From Thiohalophilus sp. (GTDB lineage Bacteria > Pseudomonadota > Gammaproteobacteria > UBA6429 > Thiohalophilaceae), in the NCBI RefSeq assembly GCF_034521165.1, contig NZ_JAXHMV010000008.1:496001-560000 (forward strand): 64,000 bases of DNA. The letters are read 5' to 3'. The notes below the pieces were generated by a model that saw only the letters and a program-made list of their open reading frames with translations, made no database searches and was not told the DNA's origin. A program made the position numbers and the translations under genes. Positions 43,152 through 51,608 of this stretch are shown in pieces. The stretch's first letter is position 1, and every line of letters starts with the position of its first letter.

Positions 43152-43964
43152 TTATTTTACAAAGAAGGTGTTGACCGCCGCTTCCAGAGTTTCGCGCATG
43201 TCCGGATCGTCGGTCAGCGGGGTAACCAGGGTCATGATGCAGGCCGCAACCGGTTCCACGCCCTTGTTGATCAACTGACCCGCGTAAACCAGCAGGCGGG
43301 TGGAGATCCCTTCGTCCAGGCCGTGCCCTTTGAGGTTACGGGCGCGATGGGCGATCTGGACCAGCTTGCCGGCGGTCTCGCTGTCGATGCCGGTTTCCTG
43401 GGCGACGATCTCGGTTTCGTCCTTTTCGTCCGGATAGTCAAAGTCCAGCGCACCGAAACGTTGCTTGGTGGACTGTTTGAGATCCTTCATCAGGCTCTGG
43501 TAGCCGGGGTTGTAGGAGATAACCAGCTGGAAATCCTCATGCGCCTCGATCAGCTCGCCTTTTTTGTCCAGCGGCAGGGAACGGCGATGGTCGGTCAGCG
43601 GATGGATGATAACAGTCGTATCCTGACGTGCCTCGACGATTTCATCCAGGTAGCAGATGGCACCGATACGGGCGGCGGTCGTCAAGGGGCCGTCCTGCCA
43701 TTTGGTACCGTCCTTGTCGAGCAGGAAACGGCCGACCAGATCCGAGGCGGTCATGTCCTCGTTACAGGCGACGGTGATCAGGGGTTTTTGCAGCTTCCAG
43801 GCCATGTATTCGACAAAACGGGATTTACCACAGCCGGTCGGTCCCTTGAGCATCATCGGCATGCGGGCCTTGTAAGCCGCTTCATAGAGTTCGACTTCGT
43901 TTTCCACCGATTTGTAGAACGGTTCCTGGGTGATTTTGTATTGCTCGACATTGTTTTTACTCAT
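43152..43964 (-). CDS. cbbQ: RuBisCO activase ATPase subunit CbbQ
   Basis: MoxR-type AAA+ ATPase that, with CbbO, reactivates form I RuBisCO. The 270 residues contain Walker A GPTGCGKS (41-48), Walker B ICYLDEI (103-109) and the QLVISYNPGYQSLMKDLK and sensor arginine segments. The start at 43964 gives MSKNNVEQYKITQEPFY, the typical beginning. It follows cbbS but is separated from it by an intrinsic terminator, so its level may be lower than that of RuBisCO itself. Confidence 0.95.
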   Translation of the reverse strand: MSKNNVEQYKITQEPFYKSVENEVELYEAAYKARMPMMLKGPTGCGKSRFVEYMAWKLQKPLITVACNEDMTASDLVGRFLLDKDGTKWQDGPLTTAARIGAICYLDEIVEARQDTTVIIHPLTDHRRSLPLDKKGELIEAHEDFQLVISYNPGYQSLMKDLKQSTKQRFGALDFDYPDEKDETEIVAQETGIDSETAGKLVQIAHRARNLKGHGLDEGISTRLLVYAGQLINKGVEPVAACIMTLVTPLTDDPDMRETLEAAVNTFFVK

Positions 43965-44100
43965 GGCATAACTCCCGAGTTGCGTGTCTTAAAATAGTAT
44001 TAACGCGGCATTGCAAAAGCGGCTGCGCCGCGATTATGTTTATCGCACAAAGGTGTTCTTGCCCTCTGCTTGCCGGGGTAATAATACTTCAGGTCGTAAA

Positions 44101-44136
44101 ATAAAAAGCCCCTGTCCGCACGAGTCGGGCAGGGGC
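44101..44136 (-). terminator. Intrinsic terminator between cbbS and cbbQ
   Basis: Read on the minus strand, an eleven-base arm (44136-44126) pairs with 44118-44108 with one mismatch around a seven-base loop, and is followed by a T-run. It would end most cbbLS transcripts and allow some read-through to cbbQ. It lies in the 304-base gap between the two genes. Confidence 0.85.
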
Positions 44137-44181
44137 GTTGTTCTGGAAACGCCGCACCTTACCTACCATGGTATTATCGCG

Positions 44182-44253
44182 GCGTACCGTACATCCTGTA
44201 CATCGCGGCTCCTGTGCGTCCATGCACCCGCCGCATACCATACATCCTGTATA
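44182..44253. repeat. Two direct copies of a 21-base repeat downstream of cbbS
   Basis: GCGTACCGTACATCCTGTACA (44182-44202) recurs with four changes as 44233-44253, 51 bases apart. Both contain the near-palindrome TACATCCTGTA. Its role is unknown. It lies between cbbS and the terminator. Confidence 0.6.
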
Positions 44254-44268
44254 TAACCCTGCCTGGTA

Positions 44269-44628
44269 TCAGGCCTTTATTTCGCCGCGGAAGATAACCA
44301 TTGAAGCACCCTGTGACTGGGCATAGTTGTCATAACCGATCAGACGCACGTGATTTTTCGGGTGCGCCTTGTGGCAGGCTTCTGATTCAGCCAGGATCTT
44401 GTCCACGTCGGTTTCACCGAACATGGGCAGCTTCCACATGTACCAGTAATGGTCAAAGGCATTTTCCGGCTCGGTATGTTCAATAGCCGGGTTCCAGCCC
44501 TGGTCGACGATGTACTGAACCTGCTTCTTGATATTGTCCTTGGACATCTCAGGCAGGTAAGAGAAGGTCTCAAATTTACGGCTTGAGGTATCGGTCAAGC
44601 TTGATTTGTAGTCTTGCATATCGCTCAT
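44269..44628 (-). CDS. cbbS: RuBisCO small subunit, form I
   Basis: Small subunit of form I RuBisCO, which caps the large-subunit octamer. The 119 residues start MSDMQDYKSSLTDTSSRKFE and contain the family segments FETFSYLPEMS, GWNPAIEHTEPENAFDHYWYMWKLPMFGE and NHVRLIGYDNYAQSQG. An ATG-near purine site precedes the start. It lies 132 bases after cbbL, a spacer that holds an inverted period-7 array. Confidence 0.97.
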   Translation of the reverse strand: MSDMQDYKSSLTDTSSRKFETFSYLPEMSKDNIKKQVQYIVDQGWNPAIEHTEPENAFDHYWYMWKLPMFGETDVDKILAESEACHKAHPKNHVRLIGYDNYAQSQGASMVIFRGEIKA

Positions 44629-44690
44629 GTCTTTATCTCCAAATTCAGTTTCAAATTCTTCACCGTTCTTTAATGAACGCTCTGGAATTC

Positions 44691-44757
44691 AGTGACGAGT
44701 GCCGAGTTACGAGTAACGAGGGGTATGTCCTCGTCACTCGTTCCTCGTGACTCGGCC
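44691..44757. repeat. Inverted period-7 array in the cbbL-cbbS spacer
   Basis: Left units of the ACGAGT type (44691-44722) face their complement (44727-44757). On the mRNA this would fold into a stem of about 21 pairs with three mismatches, starting four bases after the cbbL stop codon. The class is the same as that after pgk and in purK. Confidence 0.85.
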
Positions 44758-44760
44758 CTG

Positions 44761-46179
44761 TTATTTGTGGGAAACATCCAGCTTGTCGACGGTGTCGAAT
44801 TCGAACTTGATTTCCTTCCAGGTTTCCATCGCCATCTTGAGTTCCGGGCTGTGCTTGGCGGCTTCGGTAAGAATTTCCTTACCTTCTTTCTCAATCTCGC
44901 GGCCCTGGTTACGGGCTTCGACACAGGCTTCAACGGCAACACGGTTGGCCGCGGCGCCGGCTGCGTTACCCCAGGGATGACCCAGTGTACCGCCACCGAA
45001 CTGCAGCACGGAGTTGTCACCGAAGATGGAGACCAGTGCCGGCATGTGCCAGACGTGGATACCACCGGAGGCAACAGCGAAGGCGCCCGGCATGGAACCC
45101 CAGTCCTGGTCGAAGAAGATACCGCGTGAACGGTCTTCCTTGACGTAGCTTTCACGTAGCATGTCGATCCAGCCCAGAGTGGATTCACGGTCGCCTTCCA
45201 GCTTGCCGACTACGGTGCCGGTGTGCAGGTGGTCACCGCCGGACAGACGCAGGATCTTGGTCAGTACGCGGAAGTGGATACCGTGGTGCGGGTTACGGTC
45301 GAGTACGGCATGCATCGCGCGGTGGATGTGCAGCAGCAGGCCGTTGTCACGGCACCACTGGGCCAGACCGGTATTGGCGCAGAAACCGCCGGTGATATAG
45401 TCGTGCATGATGATCGGGGCGCCCAGTTCCTTGGCATGCTCGGCACGCTTGAACATTTCGTCCGGCGTCGGCGCAGTCACGTTCAGGTAGTGGCCCTTGC
45501 GTTCGCCAGTTTCGGCTTCGGCTTTGTGAATGGCTTCCATGACGAAGTCGAAACGCTGACGCCAGCGCATGAACGGCTGGGAGTTGACGTTTTCGTCGTC
45601 CTTGGTGAAGTCCAGACCACCGCGCAGACCTTCGTAGCAGGCACGGCCGTAGTTCTTGGCGGACAGACCCAGCTTCGGCTTGATGGTGCAGCCCAGCAGC
45701 GGACGACCGTATTTGTTCATGATGTCACGTTCAACCTGGATACCATGCGGCGGACCGTTACAGGTCAAGACGTAGGCAATCGGGAAGCGAACGTCTTCCA
45801 GACGCAGGGCGCGCACGGCCTTGAAGCCGAATACGTTGCCGACCAGCGAGGTGAAGACGTTAACAACAGAACCTTCCTCGAACAGATCGATCGGATAGGC
45901 GATGAAGGCATAGAAACAGGTGTCATCACCCGGTACGTCTTCGATCGCGTAGGCGCGACCCTTATAATGGTCCAGGTCGGTCAGCAGGTCGGTCCAGACG
46001 GTGGTCCAGGTACCGGTGGAAGACTCGGCAGCAACAGCGGCAGCGGCTTCTTCGCGCGGAACCCCTTCCTGCGGCGTGATTTTGAATACAGCCAGCAGAT
46101 CGGTTTCGCTTGGCGTATATTCCGGCATCCAGTATGTTTCGCGGTAGTCTTTTACACCCGCGCTATAGGTCTTGCCCAT
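44761..46179 (-). CDS. cbbL: RuBisCO large subunit, form IA
   Basis: Catalytic large subunit of ribulose-1,5-bisphosphate carboxylase/oxygenase, 472 residues. The N-terminus MGKTYSAGVKDYRETYWMPE is of the form IA proteobacterial type. Active-site motifs are GCTIKPKLGLS (catalytic lysine), GGLDFTKDDEN (carbamylated lysine and Mg ligands), HIHRAMHAV and the loop-6 GKLEGD. The presence of cbbQ/cbbO and absence of carboxysome genes nearby indicate the non-carboxysomal IAq subtype. A GAGGAT site precedes the start. A sigma-70-like promoter lies about 107 bases upstream. Confidence 0.98.
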   Translation of the reverse strand: MGKTYSAGVKDYRETYWMPEYTPSETDLLAVFKITPQEGVPREEAAAAVAAESSTGTWTTVWTDLLTDLDHYKGRAYAIEDVPGDDTCFYAFIAYPIDLFEEGSVVNVFTSLVGNVFGFKAVRALRLEDVRFPIAYVLTCNGPPHGIQVERDIMNKYGRPLLGCTIKPKLGLSAKNYGRACYEGLRGGLDFTKDDENVNSQPFMRWRQRFDFVMEAIHKAEAETGERKGHYLNVTAPTPDEMFKRAEHAKELGAPIIMHDYITGGFCANTGLAQWCRDNGLLLHIHRAMHAVLDRNPHHGIHFRVLTKILRLSGGDHLHTGTVVGKLEGDRESTLGWIDMLRESYVKEDRSRGIFFDQDWGSMPGAFAVASGGIHVWHMPALVSIFGDNSVLQFGGGTLGHPWGNAAGAAANRVAVEACVEARNQGREIEKEGKEILTEAAKHSPELKMAMETWKEIKFEFDTVDKLDVSHK

Positions 46180-46218
46180 GAGGATATCCTCCTAAGTCGT
46201 TTCAAATAATCGTTTACG

Positions 46219-46268
46219 CCTGCAGCCATTCACGACCGACCATGGTCTAAAAAGTGGATAGCTGCAGG
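46219..46268 (-). promoter_or_regulatory. Possible stem-loop in the cbbL leader
   Basis: CCTGCAG (46219-46225) and CTGCAGG (46262-46268) enclose GACCATGGTC (46238-46247), itself a palindrome. If transcription starts at the promoter next to it, this structure lies in the 5' leader of cbbL mRNA. Confidence 0.4.
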
Positions 46269-46285
46269 TACCAAGTGGTCGGGGA

Positions 46286-46313
46286 AGTATAGACAGCCTA
46301 TGCATAAAGTAAA
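46286..46313 (-). promoter_or_regulatory. Putative sigma-70 promoter of cbbL
   Basis: On the minus strand TTTACT (46313-46308), a 16-base spacer and TATACT (46291-46286) form a good -35/-10 pair, giving a leader of about 100 bases. The 380-base cbbL-cbbR gap around it is AT-rich. Confidence 0.55.
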
Positions 46314-46508
46314 CTAAATAATAATGATTGGAAGCATAAGGTAAAGCTTATTCATTGGTGCGCCCGTGAAAGCGGTTTAAACCCTAATGGCTGCCTGAAT
46401 CTGAATCGCCTGCGAGACGATAAGGCAAATTGACTCAAGGGAGGCCGAAGTGTCCCTTATTTAAATCATGTCATCAGGGTGGAATAATGCTTTATTAATC
46501 ACGTATTT

Positions 46509-46530
46509 ACTATAATATGAGAGTTATAGT
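46509..46530. promoter_or_regulatory. Inverted repeat before cbbR, candidate CbbR site
   Basis: ACTATAA, eight bases, TTATAGT: perfect seven-base arms with the T-N11-A character of LysR-type boxes, ending 29 bases before the cbbR ATG. CbbR proteins bind the cbbR-cbbL gap and repress their own gene. Confidence 0.5.
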
Positions 46531-46559
46531 TTACTGCGACAGCTTACGGATAGCCCGCT

Positions 46560-47480
46560 ATGCACGTCACTCTGCGTCAGTTGAAGGTTTTTGAGGCCGT
46601 TGCCCGGCATCTGAACTATACCCAGGCGGCCCAGGAGCTGCATCTGACCCAGCCCGCCGTTTCCATGCAAATCAAGCAGTTGGAAGAGTCGGTGGGGTTG
46701 CCGTTGTTCGAGCAGATGGGTAAACAGACCTATCTGACCGAAGCGGGACGGGAGATGCACCATTACTGCCGGGCGATCTCCCGCCAGCTGAGCGAGGCCG
46801 AAGAGGTGATCGAGCAGCTCAAGGGGGTGCGGCGCGGGCACCTGGACATCTCGGTGGCCAGTACCGCCAATTATTTTGCCACCCGCCTGCTGGCCAGCTT
46901 TATCAGCCACTATCCCGAAGTCAGTTTCAGCCTGGATGTCACCAACCGCGCCACCCTGTTGCGGCAGCTGGAGCAGAACGACAAGGATATGGTGATCATG
47001 GGCAAGCCGCCCGAGGATCAGGGGCTGGAGACCGAGGCCTTCATGGAGAATCCGCTGGTGGTGATCGCGCCACCGGATCACCCGCTGGCCGGCGAAACGG
47101 GGATTTCCCTCAAGCGTCTTGAGGAAGAACCCTTCGTGGTCCGTGAACCGGGTTCGGGCACCTTTATTGCCATGGAGCGCTTTTTTACCAAACATGGCAT
47201 CAACCTCAAAACCGGCATGCAGATGACCAGTAACGAGGCGATCAAGCAGGCGGTGGAAGCCGGGCTGGGACTGGGGATCGTCTCCATTCATACCCTCGAA
47301 CTGGAGCTGGAGACCGGCCGACTGGTGGTACTGGATATGGCCGATTTTCCGATTTTGCGCCACTGGTATGTGGTGCACCGTGAGGGCAAACGGCTCTCGC
47401 CTGTGGCTCAGGCTTTCAAGGAGTTTGTTCTGAGCCAGGCCAGTGGTATGGTTTCCCGCGCACACTTGCAGCTTGCTTGA
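46560..47480 (+). CDS. cbbR: LysR-type regulator CbbR of the RuBisCO operon
   Basis: LysR-family activator of cbb genes, 306 residues. The N-terminal helix-turn-helix (VTLRQLKVFEAVARHLNYTQ and AAQELHLTQPAVSMQIKQLE) is standard, and the C-terminal co-inducer domain starts near VRRGHLDISVASTANYF. It is divergent from cbbL with a 380-base shared control region, the classical arrangement in autotrophic proteobacteria; CbbR senses Calvin-cycle metabolites in known cases. Confidence 0.95.
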   Translation: MHVTLRQLKVFEAVARHLNYTQAAQELHLTQPAVSMQIKQLEESVGLPLFEQMGKQTYLTEAGREMHHYCRAISRQLSEAEEVIEQLKGVRRGHLDISVASTANYFATRLLASFISHYPEVSFSLDVTNRATLLRQLEQNDKDMVIMGKPPEDQGLETEAFMENPLVVIAPPDHPLAGETGISLKRLEEEPFVVREPGSGTFIAMERFFTKHGINLKTGMQMTSNEAIKQAVEAGLGLGIVSIHTLELELETGRLVVLDMADFPILRHWYVVHREGKRLSPVAQAFKEFVLSQASGMVSRAHLQLA

Positions 47481-47617
47481 GTCCTGCCCGCGCCGGGCGC
47501 ATAATCGATTTACTTACCAATACTTATAATCATTCGCCCGTTCGGGTTTTTCAGCCGTGGTCAGACACCGATGCAATATTCGCTCACTGACGTTGTAAAC
47601 ATGGGAGTAACTATACG

Positions 47618-48178
47618 ATGAAATATCTTGTCTCTATCACATTGATGGCGATGTTGGCCGGTCCCGCGATAGCCGAACAGAGCACTGAACATGTCGAACA
47701 AAGCCGCGCGGCGGTTCAGCAATTTTTCGGCCAGCTTAAAGGTGAGCTGCAAGCCGGGATGAAAGCCGGCGGGCCGGTCAACGCCATTGAGGTGTGCAGT
47801 GACAAGGCGCCGGCGATTGCTCGCGATGTCTCAAAGGATAAGGGGCTGCAGATCGGCCGGACCAGTCTTAAGCCTCGCAACCCCGGCAATGCCCCGGATC
47901 AATGGGAAGAGGCCGTGCTCAGGGAGTTTGAACAGCGCAAGGCGGATGGTGAGCACCCGAAGAAAATGGAAAAGCATGCGATCGTCGAGCAAAATGGCCA
48001 GCAGGTCTTTCGTTACATGAAGGCGATCCCGACCGGCGAGCTCTGCCTGAAATGCCACGGTACCCAACTTGATCCGGCGGTTTCCGCCAGGCTGGAAAAG
48101 CTCTATCCCGAGGATCGGGCGACCGGTTACAGCCAGGGTGATCTGCGCGGCGCCTTTACGATTAGCAAGAATCTCTAA
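47618..48178 (+). CDS. DUF3365 (Tll0287-like) haem-binding protein
   Basis: A 186-residue periplasmic protein with a signal peptide (YLVSITLMAMLAGPAIAEQ) and one haem motif CLKCHG near residue 148. The region IEVCSDKAPAIARDVSKDKG with LKPRNPGNAPDQWE is characteristic of DUF3365, a c-type haem sensor-like domain. It stands alone as a soluble protein here and may take part in redox sensing or electron transfer. Its neighbours are cbbR upstream and metal-resistance genes downstream. Confidence 0.87.
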   Translation: MKYLVSITLMAMLAGPAIAEQSTEHVEQSRAAVQQFFGQLKGELQAGMKAGGPVNAIEVCSDKAPAIARDVSKDKGLQIGRTSLKPRNPGNAPDQWEEAVLREFEQRKADGEHPKKMEKHAIVEQNGQQVFRYMKAIPTGELCLKCHGTQLDPAVSARLEKLYPEDRATGYSQGDLRGAFTISKNL

Positions 48179-48313
48179 ACCGACTATATAAATAGCCTGA
48201 TTTTGGGGTTATTTTCCGGATCGGTTTTGTTAACATGGCACGGCCCCGGAGGAACCTGTCGGGTTCGCCGGGGTCAATTAATGTATTGAACCGACGTTCA
48301 GGCCGATTTGCGC

Positions 48314-48670
48314 ATGAGACGAACACGACACGGGCTCGTCCACCTGCTGACCCTGGCAATGCTGTTATTGCCGGTGCAGGCGTTGTATGCGCAAACCGAG
48401 ATGCAGGTGCCCTCGCCAAATCATGTCTGCGAGCACATGCAGGTGGCGCAGGCGGATACCCCCAAAGCGATGAGCTGTTGTGAGCAGGATGCCAATCACT
48501 GCAACCAGAATTGCCGCGACTGTTTTCATTGCCAGAGTATCAACGCGGTTGCCTCTGTGCTGAACACCGAAATCGATACCCCCGATCTGCACTATTCGCT
48601 TCCCCTGCACGGGACCGCTGACGGCTTGCCCCCGAGCGGTCAATTCCGACCTCCCCGAAACCTCATCTGA
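48314..48670 (+). CDS. Exported cysteine-rich small protein, possible metal binder
   Basis: A 118-residue protein with a signal peptide (LVHLLTLAMLLLPVQALYAQ). The mature part has clustered ligands: HVCEHMQVA, SCCEQDANHCNQNCRDCFHC. The ATG at 48314 is preferred over the TTG at 48308. It lies 83 bases before the Cus-like outer-membrane gene, in the position where copper-related small periplasmic proteins are often found. Copper binding is an inference from composition and context. Confidence 0.7.
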   Translation: MRRTRHGLVHLLTLAMLLLPVQALYAQTEMQVPSPNHVCEHMQVAQADTPKAMSCCEQDANHCNQNCRDCFHCQSINAVASVLNTEIDTPDLHYSLPLHGTADGLPPSGQFRPPRNLI

Positions 48671-48753
48671 CGTTGACACCCTTCACGGGTGTACTTTGCT
48701 GTCGTTATGCCGATGCGAGGCATCGGTATGGAATCAGATGATGAGGTGTCACC

Positions 48754-49998
48754 ATGTTACGTCTATTTATGTTGTGCGGTGTCGTACTGGCGACATTGAC
48801 AGCCCGGCCGCTGTTGGCGGCGTCAACGTTGACACTCGAGGAGTCGATTCGGCTGGCGCTGGACAATGATCCCGGGTTTCGAATTAACGAAGCCAGAAGC
48901 GCGGCCCTGAAGGAACAGGCGGTCGCCGATAACGCCCTGCCCGATCCCAAGCTGAAGCTGGGGCTGATGAATTTTCCCACCGACACGTTCAAACGGGATC
49001 AGGAACCGATGACCCAGGTACAGGTGGGCATCCAGCAGATGTTTCCGGCGGGAGACTCGCTCAAATACCAATCCCAACGCACCCTCTCCCGTTCACGGGT
49101 GCAGCAACATCGATCGGAGGATCAACGTCGGCAACTGGTGCGTGACGTACGTCAGGCCTGGCTGGAATGGTATTACTGGCATCGGGCACAAAAAGTGGTG
49201 CAGGAGAACCGTAATCTGTACCGCAGCCTGGTACGGGTGACCGAATCTCAGTATGCCGCCGGGCGGCAACAGCAGCAGGATGTGATCCGCGCGGAGCTCG
49301 AACTGGGGTTACTGGATGATCGCCTGGTGGATATTCGCAATCAGATGGAAGAAGCCTGGGCGACGCTGGCGCGCTATCTGGGCGACACGCCCGACGCCAT
49401 GAGCCCGCCGCAACCGTTCCCCGAACTGCCTCGTCCGCAATCGCCCCGGCTCGATGAGCATCCGCAGATTCAGGCCGCCCGCGCCGAGGTGGACGCGGAA
49501 CAAAACGGGGTTTCCCTGGCGCGTCAGTCGTACAAACCCTCCTGGATGCTGGATGTGACCTATGGCGGACGCGACGGGTTGAACCCCGACGGCAGCGGGC
49601 GCAGCGATTTTCTCTCCGCCATGGTGCTGATGGATATTCCGCTGTTTACCGATAATTACCAGGACCGCAAGGTGGCTGCCGGCAAGCAGCAATTACAGGG
49701 CGCACTTTACAGTCTCAAGGATCGCCAACGAGAACTGAACCGGCAATGGCAGGCGAGCCATACCCGCTGGAACAATCTGGCCGATCGTCTGGCCCGTTAT
49801 CAGGACCGCTTGTTACCCATGGCGCGGGAAAACGCCCGGAGCGCCCTGCAGGGTTATCAAAGCCGCGATGCGGAATTCACTGCCCTGATGCGGGCCCGCA
49901 TTATGCAACTGGACACCGAACTCAAGGCACTGCGCCTGCGTACCGATCACGCCAGGGCGCAGGCGCAGTTACTCTATCTTGCAGGAGTCACACAATGA
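48754..49998 (+). CDS. TolC-family outer-membrane channel of the metal efflux system (CusC/CzcC-like)
   Basis: A 414-residue exported outer-membrane factor, the exit duct of a tripartite heavy-metal pump. The signal peptide ends near ARPLLAAS, followed by STLTLEESIRLALDNDPG, the typical TolC-family start, and the two long coiled helical repeats with VRDVRQAWLEWYYWHRAQ. Its stop overlaps the next start as ATGA, so it is translationally coupled with the adaptor gene. Confidence 0.88.
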   Translation: MLRLFMLCGVVLATLTARPLLAASTLTLEESIRLALDNDPGFRINEARSAALKEQAVADNALPDPKLKLGLMNFPTDTFKRDQEPMTQVQVGIQQMFPAGDSLKYQSQRTLSRSRVQQHRSEDQRRQLVRDVRQAWLEWYYWHRAQKVVQENRNLYRSLVRVTESQYAAGRQQQQDVIRAELELGLLDDRLVDIRNQMEEAWATLARYLGDTPDAMSPPQPFPELPRPQSPRLDEHPQIQAARAEVDAEQNGVSLARQSYKPSWMLDVTYGGRDGLNPDGSGRSDFLSAMVLMDIPLFTDNYQDRKVAAGKQQLQGALYSLKDRQRELNRQWQASHTRWNNLADRLARYQDRLLPMARENARSALQGYQSRDAEFTALMRARIMQLDTELKALRLRTDHARAQAQLLYLAGVTQ

Positions 49999-51602
49999 AA
50001 CTGATGAAAGGATTACTGATTCTTGGGTTGGGGCTGGCACTGGCCGCCTGTGGTGACGACAAGACCAGCTCGGACACCGGTTCCGAAGCAACGGGACAAC
50101 AGGAAACCGCGCTGGAGCATGCAAAGAAGCACACCGATCCCAACTATGTCTGTCCCATGCACCCGCAGATTATTCGGGATGAGCCGGGCAACTGTCCGAT
50201 CTGTGGCATGGATCTGGTCGAAAAAGAGCAGGATGACGCGAGTGAGGACGAAGGCGAGAAGGAGATCCTCTATTACCGCCATCCACACAATCCCTCGATT
50301 ACCTCCAAAGAGCCGAAAAAAGACGAGATGGGGATGGACTTTGTCCCGGTCTATGATGATGGCGGCGGCAGCTCGGTGAAAATATCCCCGGCCGTGATCA
50401 ACAACATGGGTGTGCGTACCGCCAAAGCCGAGCGCGATACCCTGTGGCGCAAGATCGATACGGTCGGCTATGTCGCCTATGACGAAAGCCTGATCTCGCA
50501 TATTCATCTGCGAACGCAGGGCTGGATCGAAAAGCTCTATGTCGAAGCCGAGGGCGAACGAGTCGAAAAAGGTCAGCTGCTTTACGAGGTATATGCCCCG
50601 GAGCTGGTCAATGCGCAGGAAGAGTATGTTCAGGCCCTGGACAGCGGGCGTAAATCGCTGATTCGCGCCTCCCGGGAACGGCTGGTGGCGCTGGGCATCG
50701 GTAACGAACAAATTGACAAGCTGCGCCAGACCCGTCAGGTGAGCCAGTATGTCAAAGGTTACGCCACGCAGGACGGTATTGTAGCCAACCTTGGTGTGCG
50801 TGAAGGCATGTATGTCAAGCCACAGGCCGAGGTGATGGCGCTGGCGGATCTCTCTTCTGTCTGGATTCAGGCCGAAGTGTTCGAAAGCCAGGTGGACTGG
50901 GTCGAAGCGGGCCAGCCGGCCGATGTCAGCCTCTCCTATTTCCCCGGTCGCACCTGGGAAGGCGAAGTGGAATACGTCTACCCGAGCCTTAATCCCAAAA
51001 CCCGCACCCTGCGGGTACGCCTGCGCTTTGACAATCCCGATCAAACCCTCAAGCCCAACATGTTCGCCGATATCAGTATTTACGGCGGACCGAAGCGGGA
51101 TACCGTGGTGATTCCACAAGAGGCCTTGATCCGCGGCGGAGACGAAGATCGGGTGATCCTGGCACTGGAGGAAGGTCGCTTCCGGCCCCGGACCGTGGTC
51201 GCCGGCATGGCCTCGGGTGACCGGGTCGAGATCAAACATGGGCTGAAAGCCGGTGAGCGGGTTGTAACCTCGGGACAGTTCCTGATCGATTCGGAAGCCA
51301 GCCTCAAGGCCAGCATCAAACGCATGACATCACCGGCAGACGAGACTGCCGCAGAAAGTACATCAGCCTCGTCAACGATCACCGGCACCGGCGTGTTGCA
51401 TGAGCTGGAGCCGGAAGCAAACAGCGTCAACATGAGCCACGATCCGATTCCCGCAATCGACTGGCCGGCAATGACCATGTCGTTCAGGGTCAAACCCGAT
51501 GTCGACCTCGAACCATTCAGCCCCGATGACAAAGTCGAATTCGATCTCGAAAAAGGCGACGACGGCTATGTCATCAAGGCCATGCGTAAGCGAAAAGAGT
51601 AA
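49995..51602 (+). CDS. Periplasmic adaptor of the metal efflux system (CusB-like) with extra metal-binding domains
   Basis: A 535-residue membrane-fusion lipoprotein. The ATG at 49995 overlaps the cusC-like stop; the lipobox LALAAC is at the N-terminus. A heavy-metal-binding domain follows (YVCPMHPQIIRDEPGNCPIC), then a second decayed copy (YYRHPHNPSITSKEPKKDEM). The central part is the HlyD-type adaptor (SLISHIHLRTQGWIEKLYV). The C-terminal 70 residues resemble the copper chaperone CusF (DWPAMTMSFRVKP, with W and M ligands). So chaperone and adaptor are joined in one chain. Confidence 0.9.
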   Translation: MKLMKGLLILGLGLALAACGDDKTSSDTGSEATGQQETALEHAKKHTDPNYVCPMHPQIIRDEPGNCPICGMDLVEKEQDDASEDEGEKEILYYRHPHNPSITSKEPKKDEMGMDFVPVYDDGGGSSVKISPAVINNMGVRTAKAERDTLWRKIDTVGYVAYDESLISHIHLRTQGWIEKLYVEAEGERVEKGQLLYEVYAPELVNAQEEYVQALDSGRKSLIRASRERLVALGIGNEQIDKLRQTRQVSQYVKGYATQDGIVANLGVREGMYVKPQAEVMALADLSSVWIQAEVFESQVDWVEAGQPADVSLSYFPGRTWEGEVEYVYPSLNPKTRTLRVRLRFDNPDQTLKPNMFADISIYGGPKRDTVVIPQEALIRGGDEDRVILALEEGRFRPRTVVAGMASGDRVEIKHGLKAGERVVTSGQFLIDSEASLKASIKRMTSPADETAAESTSASSTITGTGVLHELEPEANSVNMSHDPIPAIDWPAMTMSFRVKPDVDLEPFSPDDKVEFDLEKGDDGYVIKAMRKRKE

Positions 51603-51608
51603 AGAATA

